NCBI RefSeq assembly: GCF_023898315.1
Contig: NC_064614.1
Coordinates: 503,456,109 to 503,520,108, forward strand
Length of the DNA stretch: 64,000 nucleotides
Reading direction: 5' to 3'
DNA from: Schistocerca nitens
Lineage: Eukaryota > Arthropoda > Insecta > Orthoptera > Acrididae
Under the pieces are notes generated by a model, which searched no databases, was not told the origin of the DNA, and was given only the letters and a program-made list of their open reading frames with translations. The first letter of the stretch is position 1; every line of letters starts with the position of its first letter. The position numbers and the translations under genes were made by a program. Shown piece by piece: positions 1 through 10,097 of the stretch.

Positions 1-243
1 TTCCTGCTGCAACATAATCTTCGGTGGTTTTCCGGCGAGAAATAATCGCACATTTTAATCTGTACGTGTGGTGGAGCAGACGCGTTTTTACTCGTCATCG
101 ATTGCGTCCAAATGACCGGACGAATTGTCAATTGTGGTCAGATACAGCGTGATATTCTACAATCGAGGAGCGTCGGTTGGCCACAAACGAGCAAGCACAC
201 AATGCAGCGGGTCTGCCACCAGCGCCGCCGCTACCAGCGGCGT

Positions 244-291
<48 letters not shown>

Positions 292-650
292 CCCGCCCCC
301 GCCGCATCGCTCGCGGTGGCGGCGTCACGCGCGCGGTCTGCGACCCACCGCCCCCACCGCCACCAGCAGCCGAGGTCGCGAGTCGCAGCTAAATGCCGCC
401 GCCGTAACAGCCGCCTGTGTCAGGTTTGTTTCCGCCTAATTACCGAGTTCTTCCGGATAAACATGTAAATGAACTTTATCTGACACCGAGCGCGCCGGAA
501 TTAATTCCGTATCGCGCAAGCCAGCAGCCGAGCGGAATGAAGTATCAGCTGCGACGCTGGACGAAGTCGTGACGAGCATTTTACATTTTATAATGCCGCT
601 GTTATTGCTAGACGAGAAAACAGCTTCAGGCACATAGTGCCCCGCAGTAA
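1..650. other. CpG-rich unassigned stretch
   Basis: The first 650 bases, especially about 215-420, are rich in CG and GCC repeats and contrast with the AT-rich sequence after 1200. All open frames here run through the GT tract or GCC-rich simple sequence and show no protein family I recognise. It could be the edge of a CpG-rich promoter or 5' UTR of a host gene lying outside the window, but no exon, splice site pair or TATA box stands out. Confidence 0.35.
245..289. repeat. (GT)n microsatellite
   Basis: About 22 uninterrupted GT units within the CpG-rich stretch. It gives long Cys/Val or His/Thr runs in conceptual translations, which are artefacts of the repeat. Confidence 0.95.
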
Positions 651-1277
651 CTCTGTCACCGAAGTCGTGGGATATAACTTGGAGGAAAAACAGCTTAGGA
701 AAACTATGACTTTCTAAGAAACTGAAACCTACAGATGTAACCGACTGTCTGTTTTTAAGGACAGCATCTCTACCGTCTCTTACAGTATGTATCTAGTGAT
801 TCTTCAGTACATAATACTAAGGGTTTTCTGCACTGTAGTAAAATTCTCTGGGCCCGCCGTTGCGGTTTCCATTGTATTCTGGATTTTGTTTCTCATTCTG
901 GTGTGCTGTAATCGATAGGCAAATCAAATCGGAAGAAAGATGTTCCTTGCTGCCCACACCAAGAGACGGAAGTAGCAAGACGGGCCCGTTCTCTGCGCCA
1001 CCTTCGGTGACCTGTCTTGAAGACCTGCACACGGACAGGTGGTCAGTGCTACCACAGGCTTCGTTCCAGTCAACACTCACTCCACAGCAAGTAGCCGGCG
1101 ACAACACTATCAGAAACAACCAGATTCTTCGACTTAATCTGCAAGTCCTTGCACATGTTCGTGAACTTTATCTTTGAACAGTACTAAGAGAAGGAGTTTC
1201 TACTGAACAGTGCTCAGAGTTATTTTACTGACCACACTCTATTTCAGCACAAGTGTTAGATTGGTTCTATCTATGTA
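651..1277. other. Unassigned
   Basis: Mixed-composition sequence between the CpG-rich stretch and the first mariner element. The two overlapping open frames on opposite strands around 817-1177 are about 100 codons each and match no family I know. I see nothing functional here. Confidence 0.5.
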
Positions 1278-1279
1278 TA

Positions 1280-1570
1280 CAGGTTGGTCCATTGATAGTG
1301 ACCGGGCCAAATATCTCACGAAATAAGCGTCAAACGAAAAAACTACAAAGAACGAAACTCATCTAGCTTGAAGGGGGGACCAGATGGCGCTATGGTTGGC
1401 CCACTAGATGGCGCTGCCATAGGTCAAACTGACATCAACTGCCATTTTTTAAAAATAGGAACCCCAATTTTTTATTACATATTCGTGTAGTACGTAAAGA
1501 AATATGAATGTTTTAGTTGGACCACCTTTTTCGCTTTGTGACAGATGACGCTGTAATAGTCACAAACGTG
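1280..1570. repeat. Left long terminal inverted repeat of the mariner-type element
   Basis: Pairs with 2865-3142. Shared words include the terminal ggtccatt block, gggccaaatatct, aaactacaaagaacgaaact and tatgaatgttttagttgga. Mismatches are scattered along the arm. Confidence 0.85.
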
Positions 1571-1643
1571 TAGGTACGTGGTATCACGTAACATTCCGCC
1601 AGTGCGGACGGTGTTTTCTTCGTGATACATTACCCGTGTTAAA

Positions 1644-2681
1644 ATGGACCGTTTACCAACTGCGGAAAAGGTCGATATCGTGTTGATGTGTGGCTATTCT
1701 GATCAAAATGCCCAACGGGCGTGTGCTATGTATGCTGCTCGGTACCCTGGACGACATCATCCAACTGTCAGGACCGTTCGCCGGATAGTTACGTTATTTA
1801 AGGAAACAGGAAGTGTTCAGCAACATGTGAAACGTCAACCACGACCTGCAACAAATGATGCCCAAGTAGGTGTTTCAGCTGCTGTCGCGGCTAATCCGCG
1901 CATCAGTAGCAGAAAAATTGCTCTGGAATCGGGAATCTCAAAAACGTCGGTGTTGAGAATGCTACATCAACATAGATTGCACCCGTGCCAAATTTCTATG
2001 CACCAGGAATTGCATGGCGACCACTCTGAACGTCGTGTACAGTTCTGCCACTGGGCACAAGAGAAATTACGGGACGGTGACAGATTTTTTGCACGCGATT
2101 TAGTGACGAAGCGACATTCACCAATAGCGGTAACGTAAACCGGCATAATATGCACTATTGCGCAACGGAAATCCACGATGGCTGAGTCAAGTGGAACATC
2201 AGCGACCTTGGCGGGTTAATGTATCGTGCGGCATTATGGGTGGAAGGATAATTGGCACCCATTTTATCGATGGTAATCTAAATGGTGTAATGTATGCTGA
2301 TTTTCTACGTAATGTTCTACCGATGTTGCTACAAGATGTTTCACTACATGACAGAATGGCGATGTACTTCCAACATGCTGGATGTCCGGCACATAGCTCG
2401 TGTGCGTTTGAAGCGGTATTGAATATCACATTTCATGACAGGTGTATTGGCCCGCACGTTCACCGGATCTGACGTCCCCGGATTTCTTTCTGTGGGGAAA
2501 GTTGAAGGATATTTGCTATCGTGATCCACCGACAACGCCTGACAAAATGCGTCAGCACATTGTCAGTGCATCTGCGAACATTAGGGAAGGCGAACTACTC
2601 CCTGTTGAGAGGAATGTCGTTACACGTATTGCCAAATGCATTGAGGTTGACGGACATTATTTTGTGCATTTATTGCATTAA
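1644..2681 (+). pseudogene. Decayed mariner-family transposase
   Basis: The first open block (1644-2138) starts at an ATG (MDRLPTAEKV) and carries an N-terminal helix-turn-helix region of the kind seen in insect mariner-like proteins with a DUF4817-type head. A second HTH segment follows (SRKIALESGISKTSVLRML). The first catalytic block SDEATF lies near 2105 in a different frame from the N-terminus, so there is a frameshift just before it. The second block reads FQHAGCPAH, where the family has FQQDGAPAH, so the catalytic Asp is replaced by Ala. The third block, WPARSPDLTSPDFFLWG near 2445-2500, lies in a further frame. With at least two frame changes and a lost catalytic residue this copy cannot encode active transposase. 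The product would have cut and pasted the element at TA sites. Confidence 0.85.
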
Positions 2682-2864
2682 TGTGGTATTTACAGATAAT
2701 CACTCTGTAACAGCATGCGTTCTCAGAAATGATAAGGTCACAAAGGTACATGTGTCACATTGGAACAAACGAAATAAAATGTTCAAACATACCTACGTTC
2801 TGTATTTTAATTTAAAAAACCTGCCTGTTACCAACTGTTCGTCTAAAATTGTGAGCCATATGTT

Positions 2865-3142
2865 TGTGACTATTACAGCGCCATCTGTCACAAAGCGAAA
2901 AAAGTGTTCCAACTAAAACATTCATATTTATTTACGTACTACACGAATATCTAATGGGGGTTCCTATTTAAAATAAACGCAGTTGATATCCGTTTGACCT
3001 ATGGCAGTGCCATCTAGCGGGCCAAACATAGAGCCATGTGTTTTCCCCGTTCAAGCTAGACGAGTTTCGTTCTTTGTAGTTTTTTCGTTTGATGCTAATT
3101 TCGTAAGATATTTGGCCCGGTTACGATTAATGGACCACCCTG
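2865..3142. repeat. Right long terminal inverted repeat of the mariner-type element
   Basis: Reverse complement of the left arm at 1280-1570, ending ggaccaccctg next to the TA duplication. It contains the same gcgctgtaatagtcacaaac-like inner boundary, which defines the unusual length. Confidence 0.85.
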
Positions 3143-5356
3143 TATAAATACACAGGGTGGGGCAAATAAAAGTGGCCCAGACGAGTAGATGTTATTGGAC
3201 GTGAATGTATGCGTATAACCAAACGCCGTGACATTCACACCACGTACACACCTGCCACATGATCCACTCCGGTTCACAGCGTAGTGAGGGAATGTGAGTC
3301 GAGTGGTGCAAAGGAGATGATGGTGCTCACAGTGGAGCAGTGGGTGTAGGTTTCGGAAAGTTATGTGGAACGCTGTGGCCAGGTGTTTGCTGGGAAGTTT
3401 AATGGTGTCAAAGCGTAGCAAAGAGTGCCATGGAATGCTTAGTCCGAAAATGGCGTCAGGCAGAGTGTTTTGAACAAGTCGCAAAACATTCCAAAATATG
3501 CTCTCACACCATAAAATATGACTGCAGTTCACCGGGAAACGCTTCAGAGTCCTACCAAATCAGCCCGACGCCTGTTGCAAGAGACCGGCATGTCACGTTG
3601 ATCATGTGGACTAATACACTTGAATTTACAGTCAGGTCGCGGCCCTAACAGGCTACCCAGGTCACCTGATCTGTCAGTGTGCGATTACTTTGTGTGGAGG
3701 TCACTTACGTCTAAGGTGTGTCGCAACAACACTCACAGTCTTTAAGAGCAGCAGAACATTTCGGAATGAGAATGCATCTATTCCAGCAGTCTAGCTTTCA
3801 TCCACAGTCAACAACTTGCTGACGTGGGTCCAAAATTGCCAAGAGACGAATAGTGGTCGCTTTCAACATCTGACATAGTGTAACCTCCCCCTCACTTATC
3901 GACCTTAATGACAGTGAAAAATTAAACCGCGTGTACCTAATGGGAATTTGGGAAAAGCAATCGTCACCGAAGTTAATCTGCCGGTAAAGAGGGAGGAAAG
4001 GGTTACATCTAAATGAAAGGAAAAATGCAAATGAAACTGTTGGAAATTAATTTTGAAAAGGGGTAAAGTTAATAAAGAAAGTGAATGTGCGGCCGTTACG
4101 TCAACAATTAACTAGCGGTAATTAGATATTTGAGATTTGGGGAAATCACGGTCACCAGTCCTAAGGACAACTACTATAGTAACTGAAAAAGAAAGGTTAT
4201 TACACATATAATTAGCACTAGAAGCGTGGCAACTGAAGGTTGACACGTGTAGTGTGAAAACTGAAAGTTTGTCAGAAGTAATAAATTTCGCTGCACTCTG
4301 ACTTAATTTAGCAAAAGAATTAATGAAACAGGAAAATCTAAAATTAATTTAGTGACTGAAGTTAATAGTGAGCTTTCTTTCTGAAGCACATCGAAATACA
4401 GTTAGTCTTGGACTACCTCAAAAATCATTTCTAAAGCTACTTGAATCTACGCAATTTAGAAAGAAGAGATTTAACTTTGAACTTGAATTAAACGATTCTG
4501 AACAATTAACAATAGTAAAATTTACTACGTACCAAGCTGAGCTGCAGTCACAGGTAATCTAAAATACGGTAACAAAACTCGCACTCTTAATTTGTGCTTG
4601 TGTAATCTAACTATCGTAGCCAGCTATGAATACTTAAAGTGAACTTTGAAATTAAAGTAGTGAAATGGAATTATGCTGGCGTTTGAATTTCAACGACACT
4701 CGGGTTCATTTCGGAAAAGGAAGGGACCCTGCTTGGCAATGCAATTGGGACAATGAGCAACAAAGGTCCATGCTAAGTTGGTGTAATTTTGCCAGGCAAA
4801 TGGAACAATTTGAAAAGCTGAGGTCTGCCATACAGTTCTGAAACTTTACGTGCTTTTAGTCTTCCATGTTGGTTGATTGAAGGTTTGAAGCCGTCGATCG
4901 AGGAGGTGGCGACAGTCACTCATTGTCGGCCGTCGCTGTTGCAGAAGCTGGATGTTGGCGCGCCTTCTTCTCGACACGGTCACCAGGCGAAACGGGCTCT
5001 TGATGTGCGCCAGCTAATGCTTCCCGTCCGCGACACCATGTCAGAAACTATCATCGCGAGTCGAGCGCAATTACATGCTGCCAAACCCCGAAAGCGCGGC
5101 AACTCGCGGGAGCGTCACACAACACACCTGCTCCACTCACTACTCCAGCCAGACTCCGACTGCTCTGCCCGCGCTCCACGCGGCAGAGTTAACACTAGCA
5201 AAGATCCTACACACTTTGATTCTTCACACGACCTATCGAAGTAATCGTTCGATAGCAGTTTTCCCTAGGCAAGACCCAGCGTAGAAATACAAATAATATT
5301 TACGAAACAAACCAATTATTCATCGACATAAATGCATATATATATATATATATATA

Positions 5357-6762
5357 CACTCCTGGAAATTGAAATAAGAACACCGTGAATTCATTGTCCC
5401 AGGAAGGGGAAACTTTATTGACACATTCCTGGGGTCACATACATCACATGATCACACTGACAGAACCACAGGCACATAGACACAGGCAACAGAGCATGCA
5501 ATATGTCGGCACTAGTACAGTGTATATCCACCTTTCGCAGCAATGCAGGCTGCTATTCTCCCATGGAGACGATCGTAGAGATGCTGGATGTAGTCCTGTG
5601 GAACGGCTTGCCATGCCATTTCCACCTGGCGCCTCAGTTGGACCAGCGTTCGTGCTGGACGTGCAGACCGCGTGAGACGACGCTTCATCCAGTCCCAAAC
5701 ATGCTCAATGGGGGACATATCCGGAGATCTTGCTGGCCAGGGTAGTTGACTTACACCTTCTAGAGCACGTTGGGTGGCACGGGATACATGCGGACGTGCA
5801 TTGTCCTGTTGGAACAGCAAGTTCCCTTGCCGGTCTAGGAATGGTAGAACGATGGGTTCGATGACGGTTTGGATGTACCGTGCACTATTCAGTGTGCCCT
5901 CGACGATCACCAGTGGTGTACGGCCAGTGTAGGAGATCGCTCCCCACACCATGATGCCGGGTGTTGGCCCTGTGTGCCTCGGTCGTATGCAGTCGTGATT
6001 GTGGCGCTCACCTGCACGGCGCCAAACACGCATACGACCATCATTGGCACCAAGGCAGAAGCGACTCTCATCGCTGAAGACGACACGTCTCCATTCGTCC
6101 CTCCATTCACGCCTGTCGCGACACCACTGGAGGCGGGCTGCACGATGTTGGGGCGTGAGCGGAAGACGGCCTAACGGTGTGCGGGACCGTAGCCCAGCTT
6201 CATGGAGACGGTTGCGAATGGTCCTCGCCGATACCCCAGGAGCAACAGTGTCCCTAATTTGCTGGGAAGTGGCGGTGCGGTCCCCTACGGCACTGCGTAG
6301 GATCCTACGGTCTTGGCGTGCATCCGTGCGTCGCTGCGGTCCGGTCCCAGGTCGACGGGCACGTGCATCTTCCGACGACCACTGGCGACAACATCGATGT
6401 ACTGTGGAGACCTCACGCCCCACGTGTTGAGCAATTCGGCCTCCCGCATGCCCACTATACGCCCTCGCTCAAAGTCCGTCAACTGCACATACGGTTCACG
6501 TCCACGCTGTCGCGGCATGCTACCAGTGTTAAAGACTGCGATGGAGCTCCGTATGCCACGGCAAACTGGCTGACACTGACGGCGGCGGTGCACAAATGCT
6601 GCGCAGCTAGCGCCATTCGACGGCCAACACCGCGGTTCCTGGTGTGTCCGCTGTGCCGTGCGTGTGATCATTGCTTGTACAGCCCTCTCGCAGTGTCCGG
6701 AGCAAGTATGGTGGGTCTGACACACCGGTGTCAATGTGTTCTTTTTTCCATTTCCAGGAGTG
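5357..6762 (-). mobile_element. Tc1-like transposon, nearly intact
   Basis: The element begins cactcctggaaattgaa and ends ttccatttccaggagtg. Inverted ends are flanked by TA (5355-5356 and 6763-6764). It inserted into the (TA)n tract of the left LTR, which makes it the youngest layer of the nest. The interior is occupied by a minus-strand transposase with the full catalytic triad. The high integrity suggests a recently active family. Confidence 0.93.
5512..6519 (-). pseudogene. Tc1 transposase, one frame break near the N-terminus
   Basis: The long block (5512-6423) carries the DNA-binding region (QIRDTVAPGVSARTIRNRLHEAGL) and a complete DD34E catalytic triad: FSDESRF, FQQDNARPH and SPDMSPIEHVWDWM. 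It ends in GGYTLY. The natural start appears to be the ATG at 6519 (MPRQRGREPYVQLTDFERGRIVGM). The reading frame changes near 6440, between GMREA and the LGREVSTVHRCCRQW segment, where the first helix-turn-helix looks shortened; this is consistent with a small deletion of about 20 bases. The rest is open. The enzyme would bind the inverted ends and move the element to TA sites. Confidence 0.9.
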
Positions 6763-6776
6763 TATTATATATATAT

Positions 6777-6810
<34 letters not shown>

Positions 6811-6936
6811 CAAATAGTAAAACAATTACAATATACGAAGACACAGAAATGTTATATATTCAGGTAACAAAAATAAGGAAAACAAATTTATAGTACAATA
6901 AATGGAAGTAGGAGGATATGCATTTCCGGCGATACA

Positions 6937-8037
6937 CGTGCCCCACATTGTCTGAGGATGTTCGTGTAACGTAAACAGACTCAGAAAATGTCCCAAAAAA
7001 GAAACCGCGGAAATGCATATGCTCAAAACATCAAAACAATTCAGCATTCGTCTAATTAACCATAAACCAATTTAGACAATAATAATTGAGTGGAGACACT
7101 CCTAATCTTATTCCACTCTGTCATCTTGCACAAAATAAAACAGGTTGACAACATATTAAAATTCATAGAAAACGTAGAAAATGGTTTAGCTATTCTAAAA
7201 ATCAAAATTCCTAGCAGTATCAAGAAATGGAATACTATTTACAAAATTAATCAGATTACATGGTCATAGAAAACAGGTATATCAAAATACGCAAATTAAT
7301 AATTAATTATATAGAATACGTATTTTATATAAACTTTTCATAATTAATATTCTCGTCATGAGTGTGCACTTAACGCTAAACAAGAAAATAATATACAGCA
7401 GATCGACGAAAACATAAATATTGACAACAGAATTCTTTCAGCTGTCCAGGAAGAAAAACAATTCCGCCTTCCGTACTCGCAAGTACAATGAATGCCGACA
7501 GCGGCACAAGAGCCGACAGCGGTTCCGCCCCGCCAGTATTGTTGCGCCCGCCTGTGCGGCACGCTTGATCTCACTCGCCCTTGTAACGGCATTTCCAGAA
7601 AGTCCGTTTCACTGAATTCTTTCGGTAAAACTCACTCCCGGGTAATCTCAAGGAGTCCATAAACACTATCACAGTGGATAACTCAACACTGTCCATCATC
7701 ACACGCATGTACTAGCCTGAAACTTAAAACAGCGTCTAAGTACATCGGCAATGACTAGTAAATCACATATTTATGGAATCTTACAGCTATTTACAAAATC
7801 ATATTTACATTCCTTAATCTACTGTGACTCAGCTGAAAACTTAAACCAGCAGCTTGGATTTTTCAGTTGATTAGATCATGATTAAATTGATTAAAATTAA
7901 ATTGATTAATCAAAATTAATTACTTATTAATTACAACTTCTTTAATGACCTTGGTCAGTCAAAAGCACGGCAATCTAGCAAATCGTTAAATCTTACACTC
8001 AATTTTACATACTGTACAAATTACCCATTCTGTGGTA
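6937..8037 (-). other. 3' non-coding interior of the LTR element
   Basis: AT-rich sequence between the last coding block and the 3' LTR. No envelope-like open frame or other gene is recognisable. A short G-run (gtggggcacg on the minus strand) next to the LTR is a weak candidate polypurine tract. Confidence 0.6.
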
Positions 8038-9438
8038 TTAATCAATCCTAGGTTGGTACAATTTCAGGTCTACAATGTTCCGTATACCTAATAGTTTTCC
8101 AGAGCTTGGATACTCTAAGCAATAAGCATTTGTGTGAGGTATACCAATGACTTTATATGGTCCATTATAAACAAACTTAAATTTAGAGATTTCATGGTCT
8201 ATCTCGCTCGATTTCTCATGAGCTTTTACAAGTACTAAGTCTCCGATTGCAAACTTAGCAAAACGCGCTTTAGCATCATGACGACGTATGCGAGCATCGG
8301 CTTTTAGCTTCATTACTTCTCGCAAACGATCTTTTTTCACACCAATACTAATGTCAATCCGTGGAGGGAATTTGATTATCTCTTCCAATTCACTTTCTAC
8401 GCTTTTGTCAATGCTGAGATTCCTCACGTTACAGCAGTTCAAATTCATTCCTGCGTCAATGTCATCCGGCCAGTTAACAATGTGTATAGGCTGGCATTGC
8501 CTATGCACACCGTCTCCTGCCTCGTCAAAACTAACTACTATTGTTTTATCTTGGGACGTACATGTCAAAGTTTTGCCTCCGCAATTAATCACTGCACGGT
8601 ACTTTAATAGCCAATCTAACCCGATAATTACTTCCGTAGTTAAGTCTGGCACGACGACAAACTCTTGTTCAAATCGTGCCCCACATATCTCAAACTCGAC
8701 AAATATCTGTTCTGTGACCGGTTTACTGGCCTTCCCAGTAGCACCGATAATTTTCACCCCTGTTACTGGCATAACTACGATGCCGGGTCTGTCTTTCAGT
8801 AACTCAAATATTTTCCCAGATACAGCACTCAGTTCTGCACCGGTGTCAATCAACACGTTTAGTTGTAGGTCGTGCATATTAACAGACACTACTATCTGTC
8901 TACACTTGTCCTCGACTGTTTCTTTATTTTCCCACAGTAAATCCTCGTCTATATCCAGGTCATTCCAGAAAAAACCATCCGGCTTTGATCCTAAATCCGG
9001 TTTATCTGGCGGTTTTTTCAGCCTCTGTTCACATACGGTTTTAATTTCAACACGTCTGTCCTGAGGCTTAGTCTGTAGCTTCGCCTCCAATACCAAAACC
9101 TTTTCCTGTAACTCGTCAACTAGCGAGTGTTGCTTTGCTATCAATTCACTAATTGTCACCTTCGTTGATTCCTCTTTAGCCAGATTGATCTCATCTGCCA
9201 ATCTACCTGGAGAAATGTGCCCAGTAGTATCTGCAATTACTTCCTCTAGATCTGCGCAACCCACACTGTTATCGTCTGACCGTATAACGTCAGCTCTAAC
9301 CTCATACACACTGTAATCTACGTGGTTTTCTACCAATCGTGTCCGGCTATCACTAAAATTTTCGCAATCTTTCTCCTTAATACTTTCGCAATGTTTAAAC
9401 TGGAGGTTTGCGTCGGATGGGTCGGCTACTTCTACCAC
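8038..9438 (-). CDS. Protease-containing block with integrase C-terminal-like tail
   Basis: 466 codons on the minus strand. Residues about 190-290 carry a retroviral-type aspartic protease signature: LNVLIDTGAELSAVS with the catalytic DTGA, then VIIGLDWLLKYRAVI matching the family's second conserved patch. The last 70 residues (GDLVLVKAHEK, FVYNGPYKVIGIP) resemble the GPY/F domain at the C-terminus of gypsy integrases. No reverse transcriptase, RNase H or integrase core is seen in this block. As a fossil element part it is reported as broken. Confidence 0.75.
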   Translation of the reverse strand: MVEVADPSDANLQFKHCESIKEKDCENFSDSRTRLVENHVDYSVYEVRADVIRSDDNSVGCADLEEVIADTTGHISPGRLADEINLAKEESTKVTISELIAKQHSLVDELQEKVLVLEAKLQTKPQDRRVEIKTVCEQRLKKPPDKPDLGSKPDGFFWNDLDIDEDLLWENKETVEDKCRQIVVSVNMHDLQLNVLIDTGAELSAVSGKIFELLKDRPGIVVMPVTGVKIIGATGKASKPVTEQIFVEFEICGARFEQEFVVVPDLTTEVIIGLDWLLKYRAVINCGGKTLTCTSQDKTIVVSFDEAGDGVHRQCQPIHIVNWPDDIDAGMNLNCCNVRNLSIDKSVESELEEIIKFPPRIDISIGVKKDRLREVMKLKADARIRRHDAKARFAKFAIGDLVLVKAHEKSSEIDHEISKFKFVYNGPYKVIGIPHTNAYCLEYPSSGKLLGIRNIVDLKLYQPRID

Positions 9439-9489
9439 TGAAACTTTCGGTAAGGTCTGCCGGTTAGGGCCAGAACTTTCCGTTACTAC

Positions 9490-10089
9490 TTAAACATCCA
9501 ACTTTTGCGGGACGAAACACGACCAATCTTGCTCGTGCTCCCCATTAACATCAACTATTTCTAGTAAAGTCTGCCGGTTAGGGCCAGAACTTTCTATCAT
9601 TTCACAAACACTATCTTCCTGCGGGACGAGACGCGGAAAATCCTGCACGCGCTCCCCATAAACACTTCTCCCATACAGGCCCCTATAATCTCTTAGTTCG
9701 TCGTATAAGCGACCGAACTGCCTTAACCAGACCTCATCCCTCTCTGCATCCCCTCGCTCGATGACGGACGTTTTATCCGACATCTGATCTTCTCTCAACA
9801 CTTGCGAATCATCCTTAAACTCAATCTCCAGTTCCGCTGTGGGTATTACAGCTGCCACTTTATAATCGATTTCCGGAACACTACTTAAATTGTTCTCACT
9901 GACAGTGAATGTACTTCCCACTGCCGTGTATACAGCTGATCTACTACTTATGGGCGCACTCCTTTCTCCTAACACTGGCACACTCTCCCGCCGTTGATTA
10001 TTCCACACGGAATTTTCGTATCGACGACACCTGGGTTTTCTCCTGCTATTGGGCCGCCAAAATTTCTCCACGCCCGGTCGGCCCCTCAC
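9490..10089 (-). CDS. Middle coding block of the LTR element, function not recognised
   Basis: 199 codons directly downstream of the gag-like block on the same strand. It is acidic and contains the repeated phrase (S/C)FVPQ / RLVPQ with SSGPNRQTLLEIVDVNGEHEQDW. A very similar phrase recurs just upstream of the next block, so the region contains a short internal duplication. It probably belongs to the C-terminal part of gag or the start of pol. Confidence 0.55.
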   Translation of the reverse strand: MRGRPGVEKFWRPNSRRKPRCRRYENSVWNNQRRESVPVLGERSAPISSRSAVYTAVGSTFTVSENNLSSVPEIDYKVAAVIPTAELEIEFKDDSQVLREDQMSDKTSVIERGDAERDEVWLRQFGRLYDELRDYRGLYGRSVYGERVQDFPRLVPQEDSVCEMIESSGPNRQTLLEIVDVNGEHEQDWSCFVPQKLDV

Positions 10090-10097
10090 CGGCGCGG

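Larger units (their letters stand above)
1280..3142 (+). mobile_element. Mariner-type DNA transposon with long terminal inverted repeats
   Basis: A complete but decayed IS630-Tc1-mariner element. It is flanked by TA on both sides (1278-1279 and 3143-3144), the hallmark target duplication of the superfamily. The ends are inverted repeats starting acagggtggtcc-like, and the match continues inward for about 280-290 bases on each side, far longer than the roughly 30 bases of classic mariners. A plus-strand transposase gene lies between them. The element abuts a second mariner relic that starts at 3151, so two insertions sit back to back. Scattered differences between the two arms suggest moderate age. 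Confidence 0.9.
3879..6936 (-). repeat. Left (3') LTR, interrupted by a Tc1 element
   Basis: Starts tgtaacctcccc and ends ggcgataca. It corresponds base for base to 11899-13534 at an offset of 8020 up to about 5330. The Tc1 element at 5357-6762 sits in the (TA)n tract, and the LTR resumes at about 6810 and ends at 6936. Without the insertion the LTR is about 1.6 kb, which is long. Confidence 0.92.

Noticed and set aside
112-468. Overlapping open frames in four registers at the window start
   Set aside because: All cross the GT microsatellite or GCC-rich simple sequence and show no family signature or codon preference.
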